A stretch of DNA of 64,000 nt from Sphingosinicella xenopeptidilytica (GTDB lineage: Bacteria > Pseudomonadota > Alphaproteobacteria > Sphingomonadales > Sphingomonadaceae). Shown piece after piece: positions 16,462 through 27,198 of the stretch. Each line of letters begins with the position of its first letter. Position 1 is the first letter of the stretch. The position numbers and the translations under genes are program-made. The stretch covers positions 62,001-126,000 of the forward strand of contig NZ_JBHTIK010000005.1 of NCBI RefSeq assembly GCF_042676985.1, given 5' to 3'. The notes beneath the pieces were generated by a model. That model was not told where the DNA came from, did no database searches, and worked only from the letters and a program-made list of their open reading frames with translations.

Positions 16462-18020
16462 TGGCCACCGCGATTTCCGCCAACAAGGCCGAGCTGCTGG
16501 CGATTGCCGACGCCGTTGCGCGCGAGAAGTCGATCGATCGCATGATCGTGATCGAGGCGATGGAAGAGGCCATCCAGCGTGCCGCCCGTGCGCGCTACGG
16601 CGCCGAGAACGACATTCGCGCGAAGATCGATCCGGTCTCCGGTGAAATGCGCCTGTGGCGCGTGCTCGAAGTGGTCGAGGCGCCTGAGGATCATTTCAAG
16701 CAGATCAGCCTCGTCGACGCGCAGAAGCGTGACAAGGGCGCCGCGATCGGTGACTTCGTCGTCGATCCGCTGCCGCCGATCGAGTTCGGCCGCATCGCAG
16801 CGCAGGCGGCGAAGCAGGTGATCGTGCAGAAGGTGCGCGATGCCGAGCGCGAGCGTCAGTACGAGGAATTCAAGGACCGCGTGAATGAGGTGACGACGGG
16901 CGTCGTGAAGCGCGTCGAATTCGGCCACGTCGTCGTCGACCTCGGCCGCGCCGAAGGCGTCATCCGCCGCGACCAGCAGATCCCGCGCGAGATCCTGCGC
17001 GTGAACGACCGCGTCCGGTGTCTGATCAAGGACGTGCGCCGCGAGAACCGCGGCCCGCAGATCTTCCTCTCCCGCGCGGCGGGCGAATACATGAAGAAGC
17101 TGTTCGCGCAGGAAGTGCCGGAAATCTACGACGGCATCATCGAGATCAAGGCGGTCGCGCGCGATCCGGGCAGCCGCGCCAAGATCGGCGTTATCAGCCG
17201 CGATTCGTCGATCGATCCGGTCGGCGCGTGCGTCGGCATGAAGGGCAGCCGCGTGCAGGCCGTCGTGCAGGAACTGCAGGGCGAGAAGATCGACATCATC
17301 CCGTGGTCGCCCGACATCGCGACCTTCGTGGTGAACGCGCTGCAGCCCGCCGAAGTCGCGAAGGTCGTGATCGACGAGGAAGAGCAGCGCATCGAGGTGG
17401 TCGTTCCTGACGACCAGCTCTCGCTCGCCATTGGTCGTCGCGGTCAGAACGTGCGCCTCGCGAGCCAGCTCACGGGTCATCAGATCGACATCATGACGGA
17501 GGCCGACGAGAGCGAACGCCGCCAGAAGGAATTCGTCGAGCGCTCCGAGATGTTCATGAACGAACTCGACGTCGACGAGACGCTGGCGCAGCTGCTCGTT
17601 GCCGAAGGCTTCACGGAACTCGAAGAGGTCGCCTACGTCGAGACCGACGAACTCGCCGCGATCGAAGGCTTCGACGAGGATCTGGCGGGCGAACTCCAGA
17701 ACCGCGCCACCGAAGGGCTGGAACGCCGCGAGGCGGCGAACCGCGAGGAGCGCCGCGCGCTCGGCGTCGAGGACGCGCTGGCGGCGATCGAGGGGCTTTC
17801 CGAGAAGATGCTCGTGACGCTCGGCAAGGCGGGCATCAAGACGCTCGACGATCTCGGCGATCTCGCGACCGACGAACTCGTCTCCAAGCGCGAGGGCGTG
17901 CTCAAGGAGTACGGCCTCAGCGAAGCCGACGGCAACCGCATCATCATGGCGGCCCGCGCCCACTGGTTCGAGGGCGAAGACGCATCCGGGGAGGACGCAC
18001 CCGCGGATGCCGAAGCATGA
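16461..18020 (+). CDS. nusA: Transcription termination/antitermination factor NusA
   Basis: It binds RNA polymerase and nascent RNA to control pausing, termination and antitermination. Order of domains: N-terminal polymerase-binding domain (1-125), S1 (about 135-200), KH1 and KH2 (about 205-345, with GACVGMKGSRVQAV and IGRRGQNVRLAS), and two C-terminal helix-hairpin repeats (about 365-500). A short acidic tail ends the protein (GEDASGEDAPADAEA). The 519-residue length is typical of alphaproteobacteria. Its last 14 bases overlap the next gene. Confidence 0.98.
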   Translation: MATAISANKAELLAIADAVAREKSIDRMIVIEAMEEAIQRAARARYGAENDIRAKIDPVSGEMRLWRVLEVVEAPEDHFKQISLVDAQKRDKGAAIGDFVVDPLPPIEFGRIAAQAAKQVIVQKVRDAERERQYEEFKDRVNEVTTGVVKRVEFGHVVVDLGRAEGVIRRDQQIPREILRVNDRVRCLIKDVRRENRGPQIFLSRAAGEYMKKLFAQEVPEIYDGIIEIKAVARDPGSRAKIGVISRDSSIDPVGACVGMKGSRVQAVVQELQGEKIDIIPWSPDIATFVVNALQPAEVAKVVIDEEEQRIEVVVPDDQLSLAIGRRGQNVRLASQLTGHQIDIMTEADESERRQKEFVERSEMFMNELDVDETLAQLLVAEGFTELEEVAYVETDELAAIEGFDEDLAGELQNRATEGLERREAANREERRALGVEDALAAIEGLSEKMLVTLGKAGIKTLDDLGDLATDELVSKREGVLKEYGLSEADGNRIIMAARAHWFEGEDASGEDAPADAEA

Positions 18021-18660
18021 GCCCGAACGTCGCTGCATAATTAGCGGTGAGCGCGAAGGGCGGGACGCACTGGTGCGGCTCGCTCTTTCCCCCGACGGCG
18101 AGGTTCTGCCGGATGTCGGCGCACGCGCGCCGGGTCGCGGCGCGTGGGTGAAACCGGACCGCGCGTTCGTTGCCGAAGCCGAAGCCAAGGGCAGACTGAA
18201 GGGCGCGCTGCAGCGCGCCTTCAAGGGCGATGTGAAACGCGTGCCCGAAGGCATGGCGGAGCGCATCGAGACCGGGCTGAAACGCGCGGCGCTCGACCGG
18301 CTGGGGCTGGAGCTGCGCGCGGGTAATCTGCTGCTCGGCAGCGACCGCATCGCAGGGGCGGTGGATAGCGGCGAGGCGCGGCTTGTGCTGCACGCCGCCG
18401 ACGCCGCGCCCGACGGCGTGCGCAAGCTGGCGCAGCGGTTGCATTCGGCGGGCGGAAAGGCCAAAGCAATCGCCTTGCCCGCGGGCCGGGATGAATTGTC
18501 CTTGGCGCTTGGGCAGGCCAATGTGGTACACGCCGCGCTTCGCGACCGGCAGGCCGCGCTTCGCGTGGAGTCTGCGGTCAGTCGCTGGCGCGCGTATCTT
18601 GGCCTGCATGACGGAATCGAAATCGCGGACGGGACGCCGTCCGATGGATCTGAGTTGTAA
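18007..18660 (+). CDS. YlxR/RnpM-family RNA-binding protein fused to an L7Ae-like domain
   Basis: Residues 1-85 match the YlxR (DUF448) fold: ERRCIISGE, LSPDGEVLPD and APGRGAWV. In Bacillus this protein (RnpM) binds RNase P RNA; that role here is by analogy. Residues about 95-190 resemble the L7Ae/L30e RNA-binding fold (AGNLLLGSDRIAGAV ... RLVLHAADAAPDG). The fusion of the two is usual in alphaproteobacteria, whereas Firmicutes encode them separately. It starts inside the nusA end (14-base overlap) and is followed by infB after nine bases. Confidence 0.88.
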   Translation: MPKHEPERRCIISGEREGRDALVRLALSPDGEVLPDVGARAPGRGAWVKPDRAFVAEAEAKGRLKGALQRAFKGDVKRVPEGMAERIETGLKRAALDRLGLELRAGNLLLGSDRIAGAVDSGEARLVLHAADAAPDGVRKLAQRLHSAGGKAKAIALPAGRDELSLALGQANVVHAALRDRQAALRVESAVSRWRAYLGLHDGIEIADGTPSDGSEL

Positions 18661-18669
18661 AGGGTACGA

Positions 18670-21192
<2,523 letters not shown>

Positions 21193-21210
21193 GGCGTTTC
21201 GCGCGGGCCT

Positions 21211-21600
21211 ATGCGGCAGACGCAAACCCCCGAGGGCAAATCGGTCCGCCTGCTGCGGATCGGCGAGCAGGTCCGCCATGTGCTGGCGGGCGTGCTCGGC
21301 CGCGGCGAAGTGCGCGATCCGGTGCTCGAAACGCACATCGTATCGGTGAGCGAGGTGCGCGTCTCCCCGGACCTGCGCATCGCCACCGCTTTTGTGAAGG
21401 CGCTCGGCGGTGACGACGACGAGGTGCTCGCTGCGCTGAAACGCAACGCGAAGTACCTGCGCGGCGAGGTGGCGCGGTCGATGAGCACCAAATACACGCC
21501 CGAACTCAAGTTCCGGCTCGACGAGAGCTACGAGGAAGCCAGCCGTATCGACAAGCTGCTCCGCGATCCGAAGGTAGCACGCGACCTCGGCGAAGATTGA
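21211..21600 (+). CDS. rbfA: Ribosome-binding factor A
   Basis: It is a late 30S assembly factor that binds near helix 1 of 16S rRNA. The 129-residue KH-like protein has the usual RIGEQVRHVLAGVL start and the conserved VSPDLRIATAFVKALGG strand and KYTPELKFRLDESYEEASRI end. In most relatives truB follows at once; here four genes on the same strand intervene. The -35 box of the toxin-antitoxin promoter overlaps the last codons and stop. Confidence 0.95.
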   Translation: MRQTQTPEGKSVRLLRIGEQVRHVLAGVLGRGEVRDPVLETHIVSVSEVRVSPDLRIATAFVKALGGDDDEVLAALKRNAKYLRGEVARSMSTKYTPELKFRLDESYEEASRIDKLLRDPKVARDLGED

Positions 21601-21628
21601 CGAGTGGCGCGGTAAGACGTATCTTACC
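21597..21628 (+). promoter_or_regulatory. Toxin-antitoxin promoter with overlapping palindromic operator
   Basis: TTGACG (21597-21602) and TATCTT (21620-21625) are separated by exactly 17 bases, a good housekeeping promoter. The perfect inverted repeat GGTAAGACGTATCTTACC (21611-21628; seven-base arms, four-base centre) covers the -10 box and ends three bases before the antitoxin ATG. A start seven bases after the -10 would fall on that ATG, so the transcript would be leaderless. Binding of the antitoxin here would block its own promoter, the usual logic of such modules. Confidence 0.65.
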
Positions 21629-21631
21629 TGC

Positions 21632-21916
21632 ATGAACGCGCGGACCAGACTTTCGGCCAAGGGGCAGGTGGTGATCCCCAAGGACGTGCGGACCGAGCTT
21701 GGTCTCGCCGAGGGGCAGGAACTGGACGTCATCACGGTGAACGGCGGTGTGCTGCTTCGGCCGGTGCAGCAGAAATCGGGGCGGAGCTTCGATGAACTGC
21801 TGGCGGCGTTCCGGTCGCGCGTGCCGCCGTATGAAGGTCCGCCCGTCAGCATCGAGGAGATGGATGAGGGCGTTGCCCGAATGTGGGCCGAAAGAGGCAC
21901 GCGCGGCGACTGGTGA
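21632..21916 (+). CDS. AbrB/MazE-type antitoxin (VapB-like)
   Basis: Residues 4-50 form the swapped-hairpin DNA-binding fold, with the signature SAKGQVVIPKDVRTELGLAEGQELDV. The C-terminal 45 residues (GRSFDELLAAFRSRVPP onward) are the likely toxin-wrapping tail. The partner, a PIN toxin, starts inside the stop codon. An 18-base palindrome over the -10 box just upstream is the expected autoregulatory operator. No ribosome binding site precedes the ATG, which fits a leaderless transcript. Length of 94 residues is normal. Confidence 0.88.
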   Translation: MNARTRLSAKGQVVIPKDVRTELGLAEGQELDVITVNGGVLLRPVQQKSGRSFDELLAAFRSRVPPYEGPPVSIEEMDEGVARMWAERGTRGDW

Positions 21917-22302
21917 AAGCGGTCGACACCAACGTTCTTGTGCGCGTTCTGATGCGTGACACACCCGCGCAGACAGAGGCTGCGGAGCGGGCGCTGAAAG
22001 ATGGGGCGATGATCCCGCTGACTGTTCTTCTCGAGACGGGTTGGGTGCTCAGCTCGCGCTATGGGCTTTCGCGAGCCGACATCGTCGACGCGTTGTCGAC
22101 CGTCGTCGATCTGCCGGGCATCGTCGTACCCGAAGCCGATGCGGTTCGCTGGGCGCTCGGCCGGTTCGCGGAAAAGGGCGATCTAGGCGATCTCCTCCAT
22201 CTTGCCGCATCGGCCGGGGCCACGGCTTTCCAGACGTTCGATCGCCGTTTCGCAAAGGTTGTCGGTGATACGCCACCACTCGCCGTCGAAACGCTCGGCT
22301 GA
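21913..22302 (+). CDS. PIN-domain toxin (VapC-like ribonuclease)
   Basis: A predicted metal-dependent RNase held inactive by the preceding antitoxin. All four acidic positions of an active PIN domain are present: Asp5 (VDTNVLVR), Glu41 (LLETGWVL), Asp93 (GDLGDLLH) and Asp110 (TFDRRFA), so it is probably active. The start is GTG at 21913, overlapping the antitoxin stop (GTGA), which couples translation. Its own stop shares a base with the tdk ATG, so toxin and thymidine kinase may be co-translated. Length is 129 residues. The RNA target is unknown. Confidence 0.9.
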   Translation: MKAVDTNVLVRVLMRDTPAQTEAAERALKDGAMIPLTVLLETGWVLSSRYGLSRADIVDALSTVVDLPGIVVPEADAVRWALGRFAEKGDLGDLLHLAASAGATAFQTFDRRFAKVVGDTPPLAVETLG

Positions 22303-22889
22303 TGGCCAAACTGTATTTCTACTTCGCGTCTATGAACGCGGGAAAATCGACGACGCTGCTGCAATCGAGCTTCAACTATGTCGAGCGCGGGATGCGGACG
22401 TTGCTGTTCACGGCGGCGGTCGACGATCGTGGCGGGCGCGGGCGGATCAACTCGCGGATCGGGCTTGAGGCGGAGGCCGTTCCCTTTTCGGATGATACCG
22501 ATCTCGATGTCATTATTTCCGCCGAGCACGGCGTGGTGCCGATCGATTGCGTGCTGGTCGACGAGGCGCAGTTTCTGAGCCGGGTGCAGGTCGATCAGCT
22601 TGCGGCGGTGTGCGACCGGCTCGGCATTCCGGTGCTCGCTTACGGGCTTCGCACCGATTTCCGGGGCGAGCTGTTCGAAGGGAGCGCGCGGCTGCTCGCG
22701 ATCGCGGACAAGCTCGTCGAGCTCAAATCCGTGTGCGAATGCGGGCGCAAGGCGACGATGAACCTGCGCGTCGATATGGAAGGGCGCCCGGTGAGCGAAG
22801 GCGCCCAGACCGATATCGGCGGCAACGACCGCTACGTGGCGCTCTGCCGAAAGCATTTTCTGGAGCGTCTGGCGCTGAACGGGAACTGA
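22302..22889 (+). CDS. tdk: Thymidine kinase
   Basis: It phosphorylates thymidine in the salvage pathway. The 195-residue type II enzyme has the P-loop ASMNAGKSTTL (9-19), VDEAQFL with the catalytic glutamate, the zinc-binding cysteines of CECGRKATMN and a later CRKH, and the lasso-region tyrosine near RYVALC. The ATG shares a base with the toxin stop. A thymidine kinase between a toxin and the truB-rpsO-pnp genes is not the usual order. Confidence 0.95.
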   Translation: MAKLYFYFASMNAGKSTTLLQSSFNYVERGMRTLLFTAAVDDRGGRGRINSRIGLEAEAVPFSDDTDLDVIISAEHGVVPIDCVLVDEAQFLSRVQVDQLAAVCDRLGIPVLAYGLRTDFRGELFEGSARLLAIADKLVELKSVCECGRKATMNLRVDMEGRPVSEGAQTDIGGNDRYVALCRKHFLERLALNGN

Positions 22890-22950
22890 CCTTGCCGCTC
22901 AGTCGTCGTTCACCCGGCGGGGCCGATAAGGGGCCCAAAGGAGACAGAGC

Positions 22951-23337
22951 ATGAAGACGATATTCCATGCTGCGGGAGTGGGCGTAATCGCCGCGCTCCT
23001 TTCCGCCGTTCCGGCGATTGCCGCGGCACCGCAAGTGAAGATCGGAGAGGAGGCGCGCATACCCTTTGCGGACACCACCGGCATCCGCAACTTCCGCGCC
23101 GAAAACGACCACGCACTCTATATCGAGGGGCAGACCGGGCGCTGGTATTACGCCGAGACGATGGGCCCCTGCACGGGTCTCAATTTCGCGAACAAGATCG
23201 GCTTCATCACCAAGGGCACGGGGACGCTCGACAAATTCGGGCAGATCCTCGTCGATGGCCGGACGTGTCAACTGCAAAGCCTCGTGACGGCGGAAGACCC
23301 CGGCAAGACGGCGAAAGCCCAAAGCAAAGAGGACTGA
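22951..23337 (+). CDS. Exported DUF6491-like protein
   Basis: Function is unknown. The 128-residue product has a signal peptide (about 1-25, ending AIAAA) and a compact domain with IPFADTTGIRNFRAENDHALY, RWYYAETMGPC and GRTCQLQSL. The paired cysteines could form a disulfide. The pattern resembles DUF6491 proteins, and it resembles a second, lipoprotein version at 44609-44995. AAAGGAGA ten bases before the ATG supports the start. It lies between tdk and truB. Confidence 0.8.
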   Translation: MKTIFHAAGVGVIAALLSAVPAIAAAPQVKIGEEARIPFADTTGIRNFRAENDHALYIEGQTGRWYYAETMGPCTGLNFANKIGFITKGTGTLDKFGQILVDGRTCQLQSLVTAEDPGKTAKAQSKED

Positions 23338-23368
23338 CAGGTCGTCTGCCGGGCGCTAAAGCCGCCCG

Positions 23369-24250
23369 GTGAACGGCTGGATCATTCTCGACAAGCCGCT
23401 GGGGCTCACCTCGGCGCAGGGCGTTGCCGCGATCAAGCGGCTGTGGCGGCAGGCGGGTCTGCCGAAGCCGAAGATCGGCCACGGCGGCACGCTCGATCCG
23501 CTGGCGACGGGCGTGCTGCCGATCGCGCTCGGCGAGGCGACCAAGCTGACCGGTCGGATGCTGAACGGTGACAAGGCCTACGACTTTACCGTGCGGTTCG
23601 GTGTGGCGACGGAAACCGAGGATGCCGAGGGCGCCGTTGTGGCGACATCGGACGTACGGCCCTCGCGCGCAGCGATCGAGGCGGTCCTGCTGCGCTTTAC
23701 CGGCGCCATCGAACAGCGTCCGCCCGCCTATTCGGCGCTGAAGGTGGACGGCGAGCGGGCCTATGCACGGGCGCGTGCCGGGGAGACTGTGGTGCTTCCG
23801 CCCCGCGCGGTGACGATCCATGCGCTGCGGCTGCTGGAGGCGGACGGCGAGACGGCGACGTTCTCCGTTTCGTGCTCCAAGGGCACCTACGTGCGGAGCC
23901 TCGCGCGGGATATCGCGGAGGCGCTCGGCACGGTGGGGCACGTCGTCATGCTCCGGCGCACGAAGGCGGGGCCGTTCGGCCTCGAAGGCGCGATATCGCT
24001 GGACAAACTCGGCGAACTCGCTATGGAGCAGCGCCTTATAGCGGCACTGTTGCCGCTGACCGCGGGGCTGGACGACATCCCGGCTCTGGCGGTCAACCCC
24101 GGCGAAGCGGCCCGGCTCAAATCGGGCCAGACGCTCGCCGGACGTCCCGAACCGGACGGACTTGTGGTCGCGATGCTGGACGCAGTGCCCGTCGCGCTCG
24201 CCCGCGTTGAAGCGGGAACAGTCCGTGTGGAGCGGGGCTTCAACCTCTAG
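23369..24250 (+). CDS. truB: tRNA pseudouridine-55 synthase
   Basis: It makes the universal pseudouridine 55 in the T arm of tRNAs. The catalytic-aspartate motif GHGGTLDPLATG lies near residues 34-45, with KAYDFTVRFG and the RPPAYSALKVDGERAYARAR segment following. The 293-residue length includes the C-terminal PUA-like part. The start is GTG at 23369 (MNGWIILDKPLGLTS), the standard beginning. It is followed by rpsO after 16 bases. Confidence 0.97.
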   Translation: MNGWIILDKPLGLTSAQGVAAIKRLWRQAGLPKPKIGHGGTLDPLATGVLPIALGEATKLTGRMLNGDKAYDFTVRFGVATETEDAEGAVVATSDVRPSRAAIEAVLLRFTGAIEQRPPAYSALKVDGERAYARARAGETVVLPPRAVTIHALRLLEADGETATFSVSCSKGTYVRSLARDIAEALGTVGHVVMLRRTKAGPFGLEGAISLDKLGELAMEQRLIAALLPLTAGLDDIPALAVNPGEAARLKSGQTLAGRPEPDGLVVAMLDAVPVALARVEAGTVRVERGFNL

Positions 24251-24266
24251 AACGAAGGAGTCTACG

Positions 24267-24536
24267 ATGTCGATTGCAGCAGAGCGCAAGGAAGCGCTGA
24301 TCAAGGAACATGCCCGCGCCGAAGGCGACACCGGCAGCCCCGAAGTTCAGGTCGCGATCCTCTCGGAGCGCATCGCCAACCTCACCGAGCACTTCAAGAG
24401 CCACGCCAAGGACAACCATTCGCGGCGCGGTCTTCTCATGCTGGTGAACAAGCGGCGTACGCTGCTCGATTACCTGAAGCGGAAGGACGAGGGACGGTAT
24501 ACCGACCTCATCGGGAAGCTCGGGCTTCGCAAGTAA
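24267..24536 (+). CDS. rpsO: 30S ribosomal protein S15
   Basis: An early 16S-binding protein of the small subunit's central domain. The 89-residue sequence matches S15 end to end: GDTGSPEVQVAILSERI, the HxxDxxSRRGLLMLV helix (SHAKDNHSRRGLLML) and YLKRKDEGRY. GAAGGAG precedes the ATG. A GC-rich hairpin follows the stop, so part of the transcripts may end before pnp. Confidence 0.98.
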   Translation: MSIAAERKEALIKEHARAEGDTGSPEVQVAILSERIANLTEHFKSHAKDNHSRRGLLMLVNKRRTLLDYLKRKDEGRYTDLIGKLGLRK

Positions 24537-24547
24537 AAGGTTCGTCT

Positions 24548-24569
24548 CGGGCGCCGCGCACGGCGCCCG
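24548..24569 (+). terminator. Hairpin after rpsO
   Basis: CGGGCGCC (24548-24555) pairs with GGCGCCCG (24562-24569) around a six-base loop, followed by TTTCGTATT. It may terminate some rpsO transcripts or form the first element of the structured rpsO-pnp spacer. Confidence 0.65.
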
Positions 24570-24586
24570 TTTCGTATTGAAGGTAC

Positions 24587-24691
24587 GGCAGGCGCGAAAA
24601 TGCCTGCCACCGTGCGCAAACCGTCTGCCGCGACAAGCGCGGCGACGGATGATGGAGGCCGGGCGGGCATAGGGCCCGTTTTTGACCGGCC
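24587..24691 (+). promoter_or_regulatory. Structured leader of pnp with a terminator-like hairpin
   Basis: Three successive hairpins follow the rpsO terminator. The first pairs GGCAGGC (24587-24593) with GCCTGCC (24602-24608). The second pairs CCGTC and GCCGCG (24621-24632) with CGCGGC and GACGG (24638-24648), one base bulged. The third has an outer stem GGCCGG/CCGGCC (24657-24662, 24686-24691) enclosing CGGGC/GCCCG (24664-24668, 24674-24678) plus five T residues. The last resembles an attenuator and ends 21 bases before the ATG. In enteric bacteria pnp is autoregulated through a cleaved leader hairpin; similar control here is inference. Confidence 0.55.
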
Positions 24692-24712
24692 GCGAAGGAA
24701 ACGGAAAAACAG

Positions 24713-27043
24713 ATGTTCAATATCCACAAAGTTGAAACGCAGTGGGGCGGCAAGACGCTGACCCTGGAAACGGGCCGCATTGCCCGTCAGGCTGACGGCG
24801 CGGTGTTCGCGACGCTCGGTGAAACCGTGGTGCTTTGCGCCGTGACGGCTGCGAAGTCGGTGAAGGACGGGCAGGACTTCTTCCCGCTGACCGTACACTA
24901 CCAGGAAAAATTCTCGGCCGCCGGCCGCATCCCGGGCGGGTTCTTCAAGCGCGAAGGCCGCCCGACCGAGCATGAGACGCTGACCAGCCGCCTCATCGAC
25001 CGTCCGATCCGCCCGCTGTTCCCGGAAGGCTTCTACAACGAGGTCAACGTGATCTGCCAGGTGTTGAGCTACGACGGCGAGAACGAGCCGGACGTGCTCG
25101 CGCTCGTCGCCGCTTCGGCCGCGCTCACGCTTTCGGGCGTGCCGTTCATGGGCCCGATCGCGGGTGGCCGCGTCGGCTATGTCGACGGCGAGTATGTGCT
25201 GAACCCCAGCCGCAACCTCGAAGGCTCGAAGCTCGACCTCGTCGCCGCCGGTACGACGGACGCGGTGCTGATGGTGGAATCGGAAGCGCATGAGCTTTCC
25301 GAGGAAGTGATGCTCGGCGCCGTGATGTTCGTTCACGAGAACGGCAAGAAGGTCATCGACGCGATTATCCGTCTTGCCGAGAAGGCCGCCAAGGATCCGT
25401 GGGAGCTGAAGCTCGACGACGGCGCCGACGCCAAGAAGGCCTCGCTGAAGAAGCTCGTCGGCAAGGATATCGAGGCCGCCTACAAGCTGACCGTGAAGCA
25501 GGAGCGCGTTGCAGCGCTCGACGCCGCACGCGCCAAGGCGAAGGAGTCCTTCGCGGACGCGGAGCCCGCCGAGAAGCTGAAGCTCGGCAAGCTTGTGAAG
25601 AAGCTGGAAGCCGACATCGTTCGCGGCGCGATCCTCAAGGACGGTCGCCGCATCGACGGTCGCGGCAAGGAAGACGTCCGCCCGATCCTCGCCGAAGTGC
25701 AGGTGCTGCCGCGTACGCACGGCTCTGCGCTCTTCACGCGCGGCGAGACGCAGGCGATCGTGACGACGACGCTCGGCACCGCCGACGATGAGCAGATGAT
25801 CGATGCGATCTACGGCATCAGCCACGAAAACTTCCTGCTGCACTACAACTTCCCACCGTACTCGGTCGGTGAAGTCGGCCGCTTCGGTGCGCCGGGCCGC
25901 CGCGAAGTCGGTCACGGCAAGCTCGCATGGCGCGCGCTGCGCCCGGTGCTGCCGACGAAGGAAGAATTCCCGTACACGATGCGCGTGATCGCCGACATCA
26001 CCGAGTCGAACGGCTCGTCGTCGATGGCGACGGTGTGCGGCGGTTCGCTCGCGCTGATGGACGCGGGCGTGCCGCTCAAGCGTCCGGTTTCGGGCATCGC
26101 CATGGGCCTCATCCTCGAAGGCAAGGACTTCGCGGTGATTTCCGACATCCTCGGTGACGAGGATCATCTCGGCGACATGGACTTCAAGGTGGCGGGCACC
26201 GAGCTCGGCATCACCTCGCTGCAGATGGACATCAAGGTCGCCGGCATCACCGAGGAGATCATGAAGGTGGCGCTGAGCCAGGCGAAGGCCGGCCGCGCGC
26301 ACATCCTCGGCGAAATGAACAAGGCGCTCGACGGCACCCGCACCGAGATGTCGGCACACGCGCCGCGCATCGAGACGATGTCGATCCCGAAGGACAAGAT
26401 CCGCGAAGTGATCGGCACCGGCGGCAAGGTCATCCGCGAGATCGTCGCGGAAACCGGCGCCAAGGTGGACATCGAGGACGACGGCACCATCAAGATCGCG
26501 TCTTCGGACCTGTCGAAGATCGAAGCCGCCAAGAACTGGATCATCGGCATCGTCGCCGAGCCGGAAGTGGGCAAGGTCTACAACGGCAAGGTCGTGTCGA
26601 TGGTCGACTTCGGCGCGTTCGTGAACTTCATGGGCGCCAAGGACGGCCTCGTCCACATCTCCGAGATCAAGGAAGAGCGCGTCGGGAAGGTTTCCGAGGT
26701 ACTCACCGAAGGCCAGGAGGTGAAGGTCAAGGTGCTCGGCATCGACGATCGCGGCAAGGTCCGCCTGTCGATGCGCCTCGTCAACCAGGAGACGGGCGAG
26801 GAACTGCCCGACACGCGTCCGCCGCGTGAGGAACGCCCGCGCGGTGAGCGCAGCGACCGTGGCGATCGTGGAGATCGCGGCGGCCGTGGTGGTGACCGCG
26901 GACGCGGCGGCGGTGGCGGCCGTGACCGTGATCGTGGCCCCCGTCGTGATCGCGGCGAAGGCGGCGACCGTCCCCGTCGTGAAGAGTCGAACGAAGGCGA
27001 GGGCGGTGGTCTGCCGGACTTCATCGCCGGCGACCGCGACTGA
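24713..27043 (+). CDS. pnp: Polyribonucleotide nucleotidyltransferase (PNPase)
   Basis: It is a phosphorolytic 3'-5' exoribonuclease in RNA turnover. Two RNase PH domains (about 10-145 and 310-545, the second with FFHYNFPPYS-type LLHYNFPPYSVGEVG), a KH domain (about 555-615, VIGTGGKVIREI) and an S1 domain (about 622-690) are in the usual order. After residue 705 the protein adds a tail of about 65 residues rich in Arg, Gly and Asp (RGD, GGRGG, RDRDRG), resembling an RGG-type RNA-binding tail. Length is 776 residues. GAAGGAAAC precedes the ATG. Confidence 0.98.
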   Translation: MFNIHKVETQWGGKTLTLETGRIARQADGAVFATLGETVVLCAVTAAKSVKDGQDFFPLTVHYQEKFSAAGRIPGGFFKREGRPTEHETLTSRLIDRPIRPLFPEGFYNEVNVICQVLSYDGENEPDVLALVAASAALTLSGVPFMGPIAGGRVGYVDGEYVLNPSRNLEGSKLDLVAAGTTDAVLMVESEAHELSEEVMLGAVMFVHENGKKVIDAIIRLAEKAAKDPWELKLDDGADAKKASLKKLVGKDIEAAYKLTVKQERVAALDAARAKAKESFADAEPAEKLKLGKLVKKLEADIVRGAILKDGRRIDGRGKEDVRPILAEVQVLPRTHGSALFTRGETQAIVTTTLGTADDEQMIDAIYGISHENFLLHYNFPPYSVGEVGRFGAPGRREVGHGKLAWRALRPVLPTKEEFPYTMRVIADITESNGSSSMATVCGGSLALMDAGVPLKRPVSGIAMGLILEGKDFAVISDILGDEDHLGDMDFKVAGTELGITSLQMDIKVAGITEEIMKVALSQAKAGRAHILGEMNKALDGTRTEMSAHAPRIETMSIPKDKIREVIGTGGKVIREIVAETGAKVDIEDDGTIKIASSDLSKIEAAKNWIIGIVAEPEVGKVYNGKVVSMVDFGAFVNFMGAKDGLVHISEIKEERVGKVSEVLTEGQEVKVKVLGIDDRGKVRLSMRLVNQETGEELPDTRPPREERPRGERSDRGDRGDRGGRGGDRGRGGGGGRDRDRGPRRDRGEGGDRPRREESNEGEGGGLPDFIAGDRD

Positions 27044-27057
27044 CAAATAGTATAAAA

Positions 27058-27083
27058 GGGGGAGTCTCCTGCGAGGCTCCCCC
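27058..27083 (+). terminator. Terminator after pnp
   Basis: GGGGGAG (27058-27064) pairs with CTCCCCC (27077-27083), and CTC/GAG extends the stem inward. TGCTATTTG follows. It closes the rimP-to-pnp transcription unit. Confidence 0.75.
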
Positions 27084-27198
27084 TGCTATTTGACGGCTGG
27101 GTAATATTTCGCCCCCAATCGCGCTCCCGTTGGTCTATAGCTCGCAAGGGGAGACGCGCCGGAGGGGCGCTGCGGGCTGAGAAACGACAACAGGTACG

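Noticed and set aside
21601..23368. Toxin-antitoxin and tdk block as a mobile element
   Set aside because: No insertion-sequence ends, integrase, tRNA target or direct repeats at the borders. Base composition matches the surroundings.
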